NCBI RefSeq assembly: GCF_035222275.1
Contig: NC_085883.1
Coordinates: 1,860,001 to 1,924,000 of the forward strand
Source: Podospora bellae-mahoneyi
Lineage: Eukaryota > Ascomycota > Sordariomycetes > Sordariales > Podosporaceae
Direction of reading: 5' to 3'
DNA: 64,000 bases
The notes beneath the pieces are model-generated. The model saw only the letters and a list, made by a program, of their open reading frames with translations. It was not told the DNA's origin and did not search any database. Made by a program: the position numbers and the translations under genes. How positions within the stretch are numbered: position 1 is the stretch's first letter; every line of letters starts with the position of its first letter. This document shows positions 9,576-21,838 of this stretch, piece by piece.

Positions 9576-12330
9576 ATGGATAATAACGACAATAATAGTG
9601 GTGGTGGTGATGCAGGGGGAGGAGAGGCACCTGGGGGTAGGTACTGCGTCATGCCAGGCTGTAACCAGCGGCAGGCTCAGAGAAGGCTACTCCTGCAGAG
9701 GGAAAACGAGCGGTTGCACGGGGAGCTGAGGGAGGCGAGGGAGGAGCTTGCGGGTGAGAGGGCCGAGAAGGAGAAGTTGAGGGAGAGAGTGAGGGTGTTG
9801 GAGACGAGGTTGGGGCCGGGGGGGTTGCATACTGAGCGGGTAAGTTTGCTTTGATTCAGGGGGAAATCCAGGGGCTAACCAACAATGAATACAGACGTGG
9901 CAGGGCTTGCTCAGGGACTTTCTCAGTGGTGTGCCGGGGTTGACGTATCGGATGGTTTTTAAGCAGAGTGCCAAGGAGGAGAACATGAGTACGCTGGTTA
10001 CTTGGAGACATCCTGATTTGAGGTTTGTGCCGGGGGTGCGGGCGGTGGTGGAGGAGGAGAGTGAGGAGGAGAGTGGTGAGGAGGAGAGTGGTGAGGAGGG
10101 GAGTGAGAGTGGGAGTGAGGAGGGAGAGGGTGAGGAGGAGGAGGAGGAGGAGGAGAGTGAGGAGGGGGAAGGAGGTGATGATGACAACGAGCTGCCAGGA
10201 GCAATGCTGGACCCCCTGATGGGCATATTGACACGCACCCCTCACCAGGTTGTCGTCAAGTACGCCAAGCCCTTCCCCTTTGAGAAGCTCCCGGGGTTCA
10301 TCCAGCTTGACATCTTCAAGAAAGTCCTCTTCAAAGACGGTCAGCTGATCCACTGCGTCTCCCGACTGGACGCCTTCCACCCCCCTTCCACCTTCCCCCC
10401 CGAGGAAGAGCTGAAGCGACGGTCTGGACTGCGGCACTTCTTCTTCTGGGGTCCGGAAAAAGACTGCTGCGTCAACACCGACGGCCACGAACCCGCCGAG
10501 GTGCTCGCTTTACTCCAAGTCTCCAAACGGTTCCTCTTTCTGGGCACGCACGTCTTCTACGGGCTCAACACCTTCGCCTTTTCATCCCTGGGCGAGTTTC
10601 ATCGCTTCTGTCAGGGGAGCGGGGTTGCGAGGGTGGAGAGGATCCAGCATGTTGAGATTGTCTGGACGGGCAACCAGCACCTCACGGCACCGACATACAG
10701 GCGGGTGGCGGCGAATGGCGAGGAGGTTGGCGCGCCCATGATGCCGTTCTCGCGGAGGACTCACGCGTTGAGCTGGCTGGTTGATATGAAGAGGTTGAAG
10801 ACCCTGGTGGTGCATATCAATGAGTCGCAGAAGAGTTGTATGCGGAGGGGGACGGAGCACCCGGCTATGAAGGGGCTGCTGGGGAACAAGACCAAGGGGC
10901 AGCCTAATTACAGGATGAATAGGGCTTTGAGGACGGTTCAGGGGGTGGATTATATTTACCAGCTCAGGGGGATGGAGCGGGTGAAGTGGTATGATTTGAA
11001 CAAGACGGTCCGTTCGGGTGGTGGGGTGAGGCACGAGGTGGAGGATTGGAGTTTTGAGAGGGATATTGAGACTGTGGTCGCCATGCCCAAGGTGCCAATT
11101 AGGGCCGAGGGGAGTCGGTTAGAGAAGCTGAGGAGGCTGGTTGGAAGGGGTTCATTTGGGGATGATGAGAAGGATGGCGATAGGGGTGATGGTGGAGGAG
11201 GAGGAGGAGGAGGAGAAGGAGGAGTAGGGAATGGTGGTGGGAGTGATGGCGGTGGTGGCGGAGCTCGTGCGAGCCAGGGCCAGTGGAAGCCACCCGAGAA
11301 AGACTGGGAGCTCGTGAGGGATACCTACAGTCTGGAGAACGGCCGGTGCTCGTACGATGAGCTCAGAGAGGGAGGAAGTAAGGAGTATGATGCCGATGTG
11401 GCCAGCTTCGCGCTGGGAAGCAGCAGGTGTGGAGGAAGAAGAAGAGGTAGAATGACTAGAGGGAGGCGTTCAGGGAGCGTTGCAACGCACACAACCACTA
11501 CAGGCTACACATCGAACCTATCCACCAGGATCTCAAACCTGTCATCCAGGCTCTCACAACTCCACTCCAACTCTTCAAACCTTGCTCGCCCTCCCTCGAT
11601 TGCCCACTCCAGGGCCAACTCGCCGCTCTTTGTAGGCAGCTCAGATGACGACAGCGAGCTGGTCATCCTAGACTCGAGGCCCATGTCCTTCAACAGAACC
11701 ACCGAAGCCGCCGACGGAGAGCGCTTACGAGCCATGCTAGACGACCTCCCCCCCGCCAGCCCCTCTGCTCAAGGTAGCATGCAACCCCCCCATTCAACAG
11801 CCCCAAGACGCTCCACCACCACTTCCTCCCTCTTCGTCAGCGGCTACAACACCCCTCTTATCAAAAACTCCAGCACACCAACTCCTCAAGCTCCCCCAAG
11901 AACCCCCTCAATGGCAGCCTTGCCCCCTGGCATCGCCCAACCCCCCAGCGGCGGGCTCTTCGTCACCCCTCGCCCCTCCGCTCCCACTCCTCCCCGCCTG
12001 GCACCATCAACACCCTCCATAAAGCGGGAGTCATCCACCCTCGTCCCCATAATCCACCCCTCTAGGTCAGGGGAGCAGATCGATCTCACCCGGGACGACG
12101 ACGCCTCCGAAATCGTGGATTTGACCGAGCAAAACGACGAGGACACCGACGATGACAAGGACAGTGTCATCTCCAGCGATAGTGACGCCGATTCCGACAA
12201 CGAGGAGGAGGACACACCCGATGCGAACCAGCTCAGAACACCACCTCCTAGCTCACGCAAGAAGCGGGGGCTCGATGATGCAGGGGGTGAGGACGAGGGT
12301 AGCCCCAGTAAGAGGGCGAGGAATGAATAA
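9576..12330 (+). CDS. Large F-box-like protein with coiled coil, acidic tract and SUMO-interaction-like motifs
   Basis: Exons 9576-9839 and 9895-12330 are joined by a 55-nt intron (phase 0) to give 899 aa. Residues 1-25 are Gly/Asn-rich; CVMPGCNQRQAQ follows, then a strong coiled coil at about 38-85 (RENERLHGELREAREELAGE). An acidic E/S repeat tract covers about 140-185. The conserved core starts near 213 with FPFEKLPGFIQLDIFKKVLF, which reads like an F-box helix, and continues through LLQVSKRFLFLGTHVFYGLN and a block typical of fungal F-box-like proteins with no known substrate. A Gly-rich run lies near 435-460. The rest is Ser/Pro/Thr-rich and disordered, with IDLTRDDD and EIVDLTEQND (near residues 815-835), which look like SUMO-interacting motifs, and a basic end (SRKKRG, SKRARNE) likely to be nuclear localising. 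An adaptor role in ubiquitin ligation is inference. Confidence 0.8.
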
Positions 12331-13079
12331 ATGGGAGTTGAAAAGGGCGTAAATCGGTAGGAATGGGACTGATTTTCATCTTGATATGCGTTGATTTGTT
12401 GCTTCATATAGGAGACGTTGCATTTAACGGGATATCATGTGCCAAATAGGGGCAAATGGGGTGTTATATCATGTATGCTGCGTGGGATGGGAGTTAACGT
12501 TGAAATTTCGTGGGATTTATAGGTCATTTATTTGGGCGGAGTTCATGTAATTAGTTTATATTATCTAACGGGGTTTTGCCAATAACAAAAATGCGTTGAT
12601 TTACAAATATTCTGCTATTATCGTGAGTAACAAATCATTTTGTTTCGAGTATAAAAAAGTAAAGACAAGCAAAACAATTCAAGTTAAACGTGAATGGAAA
12701 AAGATATGAAATATCACATGTGCCCACAGCCAGAATCGAACTGACGACCTCATCATTACTAGTGATGCGCTCTACCACTGAGCCATGCGGGCCTATTGGT
12801 TGTTGCTGTTGTATTACCCACCCCACCCACGCCTTATCATTGTAACCATTCCTCCATCCTTTGCTCCACCACCCCTATACCTCCCCCCTTTACCTCCCCC
12901 CTTTTGCCCTCCGCGTTCATTCCTCCGACCCACCATAGCTCCCGCACCACCGCCTTCCCTCACAGCAACACCACATACTACCAGCTCACACAAAAATCAC
13001 AACGCAACGCATACATTCACCATCAGTTACGTACCAGACCCTCAACCCACATCACACAAAAATTGAATACACATCCCTC
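12331..13079. other. Convergent intergenic region holding a tRNA gene
   Basis: This lies between the stop codons of the F-box-like gene and HSE1. Apart from the tRNA-Thr at 12721-12792 it contains an A/T-rich 3' flank (12340-12710) and a C-rich HSE1 3' flank (12800-13079). No other gene is seen. Confidence 0.6.
12721..12792 (-). tRNA. tRNA-Thr (anticodon AGU)
   Basis: A 72-nt cloverleaf can be drawn on the minus strand: a 7-bp acceptor stem (GCCCGCA with TGTGGGC, one G-U), D arm GCTC/GAGC, a 5-bp anticodon stem CATCA/TGATG with loop CTAGTAA (anticodon AGT), and T arm GTCAG/CTGGC around TTCGATT, with discriminator A. There is no intron. A36-modified decoding of ACU/ACC/ACA by inosine is known for this isoacceptor. 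An identical copy lies at 30069-30140. Confidence 0.95.
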
Positions 13080-15581
13080 CTAATACCCAGTCCCCCTATA
13101 ATAATTCCCCGCCGCATCATCCCCACCTCCAGCAACCTGCGCACTAGGCGGAACATAAGCTTTATACCTCCCCTCCCCTCCCCCTCCCCCAGCAGCGGCA
13201 CCACCACCAGCACCAGCAGCACCCTCCCCAATCCGACTAGGTAACCCCTGCCGAGCATCAAACGCCGGCCCGCTCGGCTTCAACGGCGGGGGCGACATCG
13301 TGGTCACCGGCACCGCCGGCTTTGACATGTACGGACTATCCGGCGCACCACCATATCCCTCACCTCCATACTGCCCACCCGCATTCGCAGCAGCAGCATA
13401 ATAAGGATTGGTCTGCACTCCCCCGGGAACAGCCAGCGGGGGAGCACCCGGAGCACTCGGCGCACTTGGGCTGGCAGCCGCATAAGGATCGTCGTTGTTG
13501 TTGGCGCTATAAAACGAAGCGTACGACCCGCTCGGATTATGATGCGCCGCAACAGGCGAGTCATAAACCGAGGTGGACAACTCCTGCGGCCCCCCATAAC
13601 TTTGCGGACGAGGGTTACCACCCGGGCCCCCTGTTGACGGGGACTGATAAGCCGCGTACTGCCCCTGAGGAGGAGGCGACACAGAAGTCTGGATCGGGGC
13701 CGGCTGCTGCCCGCTAGACGGCACCCTCTGTTCGTTCGGACGTTGAGGGTATCCCTGCTGCTGTTGTGGCGCTTGCTGCTGCTGAGGAGGTTGTGGTGGT
13801 GCCTGTTGCTGAGGCGCCTGTGGTGGTGCTTGATTTGGCTGGGATGGAATCTCCGCACCCGCGAAATACACCGGCGCAGGAGTTCCCGTCTGAGGAGGAC
13901 GCTGGAAGTTGGGAGAAGGTGAGGATGATGGGTATTGAGATGATTCTACTCGTATATACAAATCAGCTGTTGCTCAGTTCTAGGTTCGCAATCCCTCCTA
14001 AGCGCCAAACTTGGCCAATGCCGTACCTTGTTGAGCAGGGGCAGGAGTGTAGAATCTCTGCGGGTCTTGAGGACCAGATGGACCAGGAGCGTAGCCCTGG
14101 CCGGCAGGAGGATAGCCTCCAGGAATCTGGGGGCGCATCGCGTATTGGTGATACGTGGGACCAGGAGGGTGAGACATGGACGACTCAAGCAGAGCCTCGT
14201 AGTCTCTCCTAGCCTTGATGAACTTTTCATTCAGCTGCGTAAAGTCATCTGCACACCCAGTTAGCCAATCCCCATTCGAACACCCTCCTGGAATGCCATA
14301 CCTTTCTTCTGAGAGTACTTCTCAATCAGCTTGATAAGCTTAGGCCGAATGGCCAACGTCTGGTGATAGAGCTTCTGTGTCGCAAAGTCAGCCTTCCACT
14401 CTCCACCCTCCAAAATCCAGCCCAACATACCGATATCTCCTCGTTATCCTCCTCCCTCGGCCCAGTATTGCTCGCACTCAACAACGTCAACAACTTCTCC
14501 ACATTCTTGATCTCAGCAAACACCTCCGCCTCCATCTGCGCCTCCCTCTGCAGCTCATCCGGCGTGGGATCGGTCAACTTCTCCACATAATTCAAGGGGA
14601 AAATGCCCGTTTTCCCCTTCAACGAACCCCTCCACCAATCCTTATACACACTCTCCAACACGGCAATCACATCCCCCTTCTTGAACTCCAACTCCCCCGG
14701 CTCCGACGGCAAGAAATCGTACAAAGCCCTCACCCTCGACACCGTCGCCGCCGTAGTCCCAGAAGCAACCGGCTGGATCGGCGCTGCCGCCTCCTCCTGC
14801 TGCTGCTGCTGCTGTTGTTGTTGCTGACCCGCACCGGCACTCCCACTGGGGCCAGCAGCAGCCGAACTACTCCCACCAACTCCCTTCCCCTTCTTCCTCT
14901 CCTCCTCCTGCAAGCTCAGCTTGAGCGCCATCTGCAACTCCTCCTCCTCTTTCTGCCTATCCACCTCGGTCAAGCTATTCTTCTGCGGCGCGCTAGGAGG
15001 GTGCAGCGTGGGGTTGCTCTGCTTCAGGCGATAGTAAGCATCGTACATGATCCCCAGATCCGGATCAGACTTGAACATGTCGCTCCAGTCCTTCATCCTC
15101 TCCAGAATCTTCGCCTTGACTTGATTGTGCGTGTTCCGGTCGTTGGCCAGTTTGAGAAGGGCATCGGTAAACGCACGGGAGGAGAGCTCGCGGTGCATGT
15201 TCTTTCCACAGTTTTGGGAGAGAGCGTTTGCGACCTGCACAGGTAAATCATTACTTGTTAGCAAAGGGGCCAAGTGTGTGTGTATGTGCAAGTAACAGAA
15301 GCAAAATGATAACCCACCTCAAGAGTATACAACTGCACATTCGCATTCCGATGAGCCAGCCTCTTAATCATGCTCTGCACCGCATCCTTGCTCCCATTGG
15401 CATCGCTCGCTACCCGGTCGCAAACCTCCATGATGGCTCCCCAGTCCTCGGAAGTAAGATTCTCATCCGTGGCTTTGTCTATTGTTCACTTGGTCAGCAT
15501 CCCATTTCATCAATCATGGACAGAAGAGAAAGACATACTAATGGCCTCATCATACGGCCCGGCCGCCGCCGCTCGGAACAT
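13080..15581 (-). CDS. hse1: Hse1, ESCRT-0 subunit (STAM homologue)
   Basis: Six exons: 15581-15539, 15478-15318, 15234-14431, 14374-14302, 14248-14027 and 13945-13080, all frames consistent, give 722 aa. Hse1 pairs with Vps27 as ESCRT-0 on endosomes and sorts ubiquitinated cargo into multivesicular bodies. The start MFRAAAAGPYDEAI and the NKATDENLTSEDW that follows are the family N-terminus. A VHS domain spans about 5-145, a UIM about 164-180 (EEELQMALKLSLQEE) and an SH3 domain about 234-290 (ALYDF, WWRGSLKGKTGIFP, NYV). A Vps27-binding helical core spans about 295-395 and a long Pro/Gln/Gly-rich tail about 400-722. A poly-Gln run (about residues 205-214) is encoded by a CAG/CAA microsatellite near 14797-14826. 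Introns are 53-83 nt. Confidence 0.95.
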
Positions 15582-16785
15582 GCTGGGCGAATGTGTTGCT
15601 AAGCTTGCTATCCCTGGCAGAAAAGGCCGATGCGACTCGATCAAAAAGAAAACTCTTGTGCTATCCCGACCCTTCGGCAGAGAAGATGCGCAGTTTTTTG
15701 TCTAGGGTTGGCGGTTTCGGCGTTGCTGGTAGGTGGTGGTGAGGGGTTCCGGAAAGGAAGCTCTGACGTCGGCGTTCGATTGCTTGCTCAAGGTACGGGG
15801 ATGGATAAGCTCCCCCGCTTCCCGCCCGTCAGTTCGTCGCTGTTCTTTCTGTCTCGCCAGGAACTGGATAGTATTGCTTTTTGCTGGAAAGACTGATATC
15901 TCAAACGGAGGATATCCTCTCTAGGTGAGGTGTGTTGATTGCACAAGGTTGGTATCGATGATGATCAAAGGGCAAGGTTCAAGGTCAAGTGGGCAGTGCG
16001 CATGTGCCGCGTGGTTGGTCAGGCCTCCCACCAAGAGAATGGTATAGTTACGTAAATACTGCCGCGCACTGCGCGCTAACCAGCAGCATCACATGTAATA
16101 TACAGTAAAAGCCGTAACAACAGCCGCCGCTTCAACTTGCCGCCCCCCCATTGCGTATGCAGCTTGCGCAGCCACGAAAAGAAAACTCCATCTTGGCCGA
16201 CAGCTCTTGGACATGTCAAGCTAGCACATGGCAGATTTCCTCTCGAGGTGTCTTGGCCAAAAGCCAGACTCCTACCATTCTCTATCACTCATACATAATC
16301 AAGGAAGCAACAATATCAGATCAGATGAACCATGAGGAACAACGAAAAATTGGGAGCTATGTCCACACACCCCCCACCAGATCATATACAATACAATAAT
16401 AGAAATATATGGTGTATACAAATGCCATTTGTAAATACACCTCATGCTGATGCTCCATGCATCCTCCATCTCTATCGCTTCCAAACATCCATGTGCTCGC
16501 TCCGATGCTATGCCGTTCCTCTTCTTGCTGTTTGTTTGGTTTTCACAATCTCTTTGCCACCCACCCATCCCAACCTCACCAATCCCTAATATCCCTAGCA
16601 TCTCATTCTTTCTGGAGACATAACTCAAACAAACCAAACCCCATGTTAAAAAGCAATCGCTCGCTGTTGTTCCTGTCCTGATCCCCCCCCTAAGTCCCCC
16701 ATAACATACAATCCACTTTGCAACGCCAGAGAAACAAAAAGGTAGCCCACAGTTGACATGACCAATCAAACAACTCAGGAAAAGA
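15582..16785. other. HSE1 promoter and ATG13 3' flank
   Basis: This 1.2-kb gap lies between the HSE1 start (minus strand) and the ATG13 stop (minus strand). The first ~400 bp is likely HSE1 promoter and leader; 16300-16785 is A/T- and C-rich 3' flank of ATG13. Open frames here are short and show no family features. Confidence 0.5.
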
Positions 16786-19591
16786 TCATGACCATCCTTT
16801 CCTCAAAACTCCTCGCAACCCCGGTTCCCGTTCATTACTTCCGTCCTCTAGGCTCCTCCTCCCAGGTCCCAATTCACTCAGTTCAAAGAGCAACGGCTCT
16901 TCCGCCGGGCCATCCACACTGGTGCCCAGCCTCGCCGATGAAAATGAGTTTGGCCTATTCGTCCTGACGGGATATCGCACGCCCCGACCACCGAAAGGAC
17001 TGGCGATAGCCGCCGGCGGCACATCTCCTAGACTCTCACTCCCATCCTTGTTTCCCGCGCTACTGCCTTCTGCCGCAGTAGAACTCTGCCCGCCTGCACC
17101 TCCCTGATAGGCAAGCAGCGTGCTCAATGTCGGTACATCCTTGTCTGCACCCGCCTCAACACTGGCGCTGCGCTGGCCAGGATACGAATCCACATCAGCC
17201 GCCAGTGAACGGTGCTGCTGCACCACCGAGCTAGATCGCCGGTTCGGGTTGCCTACATGGTACAACCTGGGCGATAGCGGAATGTCAATAGCACCCGTGC
17301 CTCGCCCGCCCTCCTGCGCGACAGGAGTCTCCATATCTTCGGCTTCGTCTTCCTCGGCAACAGTGACACCAGAACTCCTACCAGCACGGCGGGTCACCTG
17401 CCCCGGAGCTTGATAATCAATAATAGAATTCTCACTCAGCCGAGACGGAATCGCTGGCGTGTGAGGGGTGTGTGGCGAGAGTGGCTTGCCAGGAGAGGTA
17501 GACGTCGACATGGAAGCCGGGTTTGCCATGCTGGGCACGTTGCCGAGTTGGCGGCTTGACGTGCTGGAAGAACGCTGCAGATGCATCGACGACGCCATCG
17601 AGTCTGTCAGGGCATTGTTCGTTTCCCGCATCATCTGATACTTGGACAGCTGGTTGGCCGTCCTCTTGGAGGCCGAGGACTCGCCCTTGCTGTTGACTTC
17701 GAAGCTTTTGAGCGTCTTGTGGCTGTCCAGGGCCTTGAGAAATTCCGAGATGTTATCGTCATCAGTCACAAAAGAACCCGAGCTGGCGATACCTCCGGCT
17801 TCGGTCAGAAGGCCCGATCCAGGTTGAGCGGATGATGACAAGCTCTGCTTCCCGCTGCTGGCCTGATCGTCATCGCCCCTGCTCTGCCCGCCAAATGAAA
17901 GGCGCCCTCGTCGGTGAGTAAAGCTGCTGCTGTACCGGTTCCCAGGCTTGGGCGATCCCGACACCACAGGCACATCCTGTGGAGGTACAGAGGGACCCCG
18001 CAATGATGCAGCCATTCCGGCTGTCAGCGATGATCGATTGCCAGACCGACTAAACTGGCTGAGTCCTGACGGGCGCGATAGTGATTGCGGGGACGGTGGC
18101 ACGTCTGCATCCGCAAGTCTGGGAGAGCCTGAAACTGAGCCAGCTTTGAACGGCTGGAAAGAAACGGATGGCCTCCGAGAGCCTTCCTCCCCAGTTCTCA
18201 ACGGAGGTCGGGTCAGAGCGCCACGGATAGGTAATGAATGTGGCGCACTTGGCCGCTCCACGCTGGCTGAAGTAGACTCTGATGGGGAGCTCGTGTCGGA
18301 TCCAATAGGGCGGACCTGTCTCAGTGCAGTGATGGGGCTTGTTCCCAGCGCCCCTTCGCCATGGAAGGTGGACAGACTGCCATACGTCTGCTGGGGACCC
18401 GGCGTTTCACGACCGAGCCTGTGAGCTGGGAGTGAGCCCGGCTCGGCATACGTGTCCGATCTTCCATGCCTGCGTGACAGGTGCTGGATGGTTGGCCTAA
18501 AGAAGTTCTCCTCCACCATGAAGCGCGAGCTCAGCAACGATTCTGAAGCGTCTACCCGAAAGTTGCAATCGTTTCGATAAGTGACCGAGGCGGAAAATCG
18601 GCCCACGGGGATGTCAAGATCTCCAAAATCATATGTGGTCACCGCCTCCCTCCCATCTCCCTCGCGGAGTGGCTGTCGTAATGGGTCATATGTGGTGAGA
18701 TACTCGGGCTCTGCAGTCGACACCCGACACTTGACTTGAAGTGCCGGATGGACTCCCTTGGCGAGCGCTTGTTGCGAGTACTTCCAGCAGGGCGTGACGC
18801 GTGTTGCCACAAAAAGTGTGCGAAAGAACATGATGGCCCTCTTGTATAATGTCGGTAATGTTGGGGCAAAATCGCCAAGGCCGTTTGTTGATAAATCTTT
18901 GAGCTCAATCGCCCACCGCTCCAGGACGACCTCGGTATTCTGCGCTCGCGGTCGTCGGCTTCCAAATCCATCGTCACTTGTTTCTGAAGGATTCAGGGCT
19001 TCCAAAACATCCCACCTCTTTCCGTTGTCGTCGATGAGCACCAGGCTCTGGCTGCTATTTAAGCTGGAGGCATCGATGTACGTCTCGATGACTAGGGGCG
19101 GCGGAGGGCTCTCGAAAGAGCCGGACGTCTTGTATACTCGAAGTTCATGCCGAAAATCATCGGTATCGTCGGTGTCTAGAGAAAACTGGTTGCTGTCAGC
19201 GGGAGTATATCACATGCAAAACAACCTGTCCGGCCGTAACTTACCCATTTGTTCACCACCTTGGTCCCATCGGCGTTCCGGCGGGAAGTCGGCCCAAGGT
19301 TCACGCGAGACCCTAGAATGAGCACAGCGGCTTTGAGGTAGACGTTCTGTCATGATGTCAGCCTTGTCCTGTCCTCCCCTTTCCACACCCACGTACCTGG
19401 ATGATCTGGTCCAGCTTCTTGATGGTCTCCCGGGGAGTATCGGCGCCAGAAGATGCCGGAGGACTGCCCGGGGCTGCGGCGTCCGAGCCGGTGCGGATGC
19501 GGTCCCTCGGGTTGTTGGTACGTGTGGGGTTTGTCTGGGGAGAAGATGCCGGGGAGGACACCCGGGGCGGGTGACGGGATTGTTGATGCAT
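16786..19591 (-). CDS. atg13: Autophagy-related protein 13
   Basis: Exons 19591-19397, 19346-19245 and 19185-16786 (introns of 50 and 59 nt, all phase 0) give 898 aa. Atg13 is the regulatory subunit of the Atg1 kinase complex; TORC1 phosphorylation of it blocks autophagy, and starvation dephosphorylation starts it. The N-terminal HORMA domain spans about 55-290: IKKLDQIIQ, NVYLKAAVLILGSRVNLGP, FSLDTDDTDDFRHELRVYK, LVLIDDNGKRW, VLERWAIEL and the ALQVKCRVSTAEPEYLT region fit the family in order. The remaining ~600 residues are Ser/Pro-rich and disordered, as expected for the multi-site phosphorylated Atg1/Atg17-binding tail. The ATG at 19591 is the first in-frame methionine; the frame upstream is open without another ATG for about 12 codons. 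Confidence 0.94.
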
Positions 19592-19660
19592 TGCTGCGGC
19601 TAAGGATGGAGGTTGGGGTCGGGACAATGGCCTTTACATCGGTACGGGGATATTGTGTAG

Positions 19661-19676
19661 TAGGTAGGTAGGTAGG
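19661..19676. repeat. TAGG tetranucleotide tandem upstream of ATG13
   Basis: Four TAGG units lie in the ATG13 upstream region, about 70 bp from its start codon. The same TAGGTA word recurs in several other intergenic stretches of the window. Confidence 0.7.
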
Positions 19677-21589
19677 TTGTTAATGTGTTGTAATGTTGCA
19701 GGATGGCTATCGAGAAACAAGTCAAGGTCAAGCAAGTAGTGTCGAGTGTTGTTTGTCAAGAAGTTCGGATCGGGACAGATGTGGAGGTGGATAATGGATG
19801 GTGGATGGGTGGATGTTTAGGTGGGAGGGTTCCAGCGGGTGTTTGCATCCATCGTTTTAGGCGGCGAGATAGGTCAGGATGGGAAGTTTGAGAAAGAGGG
19901 GATGATGGCCCAAGGCGGATCTCAGGGGGAGGGGGGAGGGAGGATGCTGGTTGGCGGTGACGGTGACGGTGACGGCGACGGCGACAAAGTGATAAGTGGT
20001 CAAGTCCCAGTCCCAAGGCAGACGGCCGGCTGAGGCTCTAGGGCTCCCCCAGTGTGCTTCCACGTAGTAGGCAACGGGAGCGTGCAGCTGCAGCTAGAGA
20101 GGCACGAAACTGTCTGTCTTTTTTTACAGAGAATGTCGTGCGCTCTTCTCCCGATAACGACAGTCACGTCAGTCACCTCAAAGTCATAAACAGACGGCGA
20201 TGTCGGAAGAGAACCCACGGTTAACATGGTCGATGCGCCAGGCGATCGAGATAAGGATTGACTCCCTCACTTGTTCCTGGCTGCATCGACTAACGTAAGC
20301 AGGCACCTCGTGGTCAAGGAACAAGGGTTCTTTGGCAGGAAGCTTAGCCCAAAACGGGCGCTACAAGACTGGCAGTCGTCTGTCAAGTGCCGGCATAACG
20401 GGGAGCTTACAGCTGGCAGTTTTGGTCTACCACCACCACCATCTTTCAGTCATCAGTCCATCATCGACTTTCTTTTCAGAGAGAACTCAACAAAAAGAGA
20501 CAAGTGCCGCCCCCCCTTCCCCGTGACCGTTGAAACTGGTGTGCTGGTATGTACATAGTGCAAGCCTCTCTTTCGTCATCACATCACGCAAAACCGCCAA
20601 GCACGACCAGGACGAGCGATGATGCAATGTAACTGGGTTGATTTCCTTATCTCGTATCATCGCTCATCGGCAGGCAAATGCACCTCGCTGCCAGCCTCCC
20701 GCTCACCACCTGCCTAGAGCTAATTCTCTTGTTTTGACTTTAAAAACATTGAGATGCCTAGATCATTTGCATATATTTCTGCAATCTTGGTCCTGCGCCG
20801 TTCTCCGCTGACAGATAAATATCGATGGCTGGGAACTCATTCACAAGAAACTTCAGTCACCACTGGTTCTCTCCACAGTCCAACGTGTGGCATTTAAGTC
20901 TAGGTATCAGCCTCCAACGGCTTGCAGTCTTACGGTCTAAGAAGTTGCCTGGTCACCAGTAACCTGTTGCCTCCTCTCATTCCGAACTCACCAATGACCA
21001 CACAACAAGTTGAGCCTCTCCCAGTCTTATCACGATATCCATTCTCTGTGCTCTCTTTTCTCCAGGCATACAACAAAAACTCTCAGACCTCGAAACCCCA
21101 AAAGCATCCCCACCGGATTACCCCTTTCAGCCTCCGTATGGTGTGCCTGTGTCAGTCTCTGGATCAACCTCGCACTGCATTGGACACAAGACACACCTGC
21201 CTCCCCGAACCACTGGTCAATGGACTCAACCAAGCCTTTCCACACCACAATGTTAATTACTTCCCATGTCACACGTCACTCTTCTCTTGTCATACAGAAC
21301 ATAGAGAACCACCCATCGGCAATAAGGGAGATGAACCAGGTCTTACTTAGCCACTCACACTTCTCAAACAACTTGCACTTTTTACCCTCGGCAAAAATAG
21401 CCCACACCCAGCAAATAGGACCTCAATCCGATCCGAGGCTGTCCGTCTGCATACCTCCTGCTTAGTTGTCCATACATACATACACACAAACACACACACA
21501 GCAACCCATCACATGCCAGCCTTCTCTCATGCAAAAAAAAACAAAGATATGCAATGCACCACAACGTGGGATTGTCCAAACCCTGAGTG

Positions 21590-21838
21590 GCAATTGACCA
21601 ACAATTGGCATTCGGGAGAACCAGCCTAGGTAGACATTGGACAGATCAACCTCGCAGACCTAGCGTTTGATAGCTAAGCCTCATATGTAGGTAAGGTAAG
21701 GAAGATGGTTTCGGACAGCAAGAGAATATGCATAGGTAGGTATGTGTTGGGATGTGCGTGGTATAATGCTAGATTTTCCACTGAAGTCAAGTCTCAAAGC
21801 AAACCATGTTACACTACCGCGCAATTGACCAACAATTG
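21590..21838. repeat. 18-nt exact repeat pair containing two CAATTG palindromes
   Basis: GCAATTGACCAACAATTG occurs exactly at 21590-21607 and again at 21821-21838, same orientation, 231 bp apart. Each copy holds two CAATTG palindromes separated by ACCAA. The flanks of the two copies do not align, so the element itself and not a larger duplication is shared. It could be a bipartite protein-binding site. Confidence 0.65.

Noticed and set aside
9687-10488. Two overlapping minus-strand frames rich in Ser, Pro and Leu
   Set aside because: They are shadows of the acidic tract and F-box-like core of the + strand gene.
13304-13858. 184-codon Arg-rich minus frame
   Set aside because: It is an alternative frame of the Pro/Gln-rich HSE1 tail exon.
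14377-15246. 289-codon + strand open frame rich in Leu/Arg/His
   Set aside because: It is antisense to HSE1; the poly-Leu run mirrors the poly-Gln tract.
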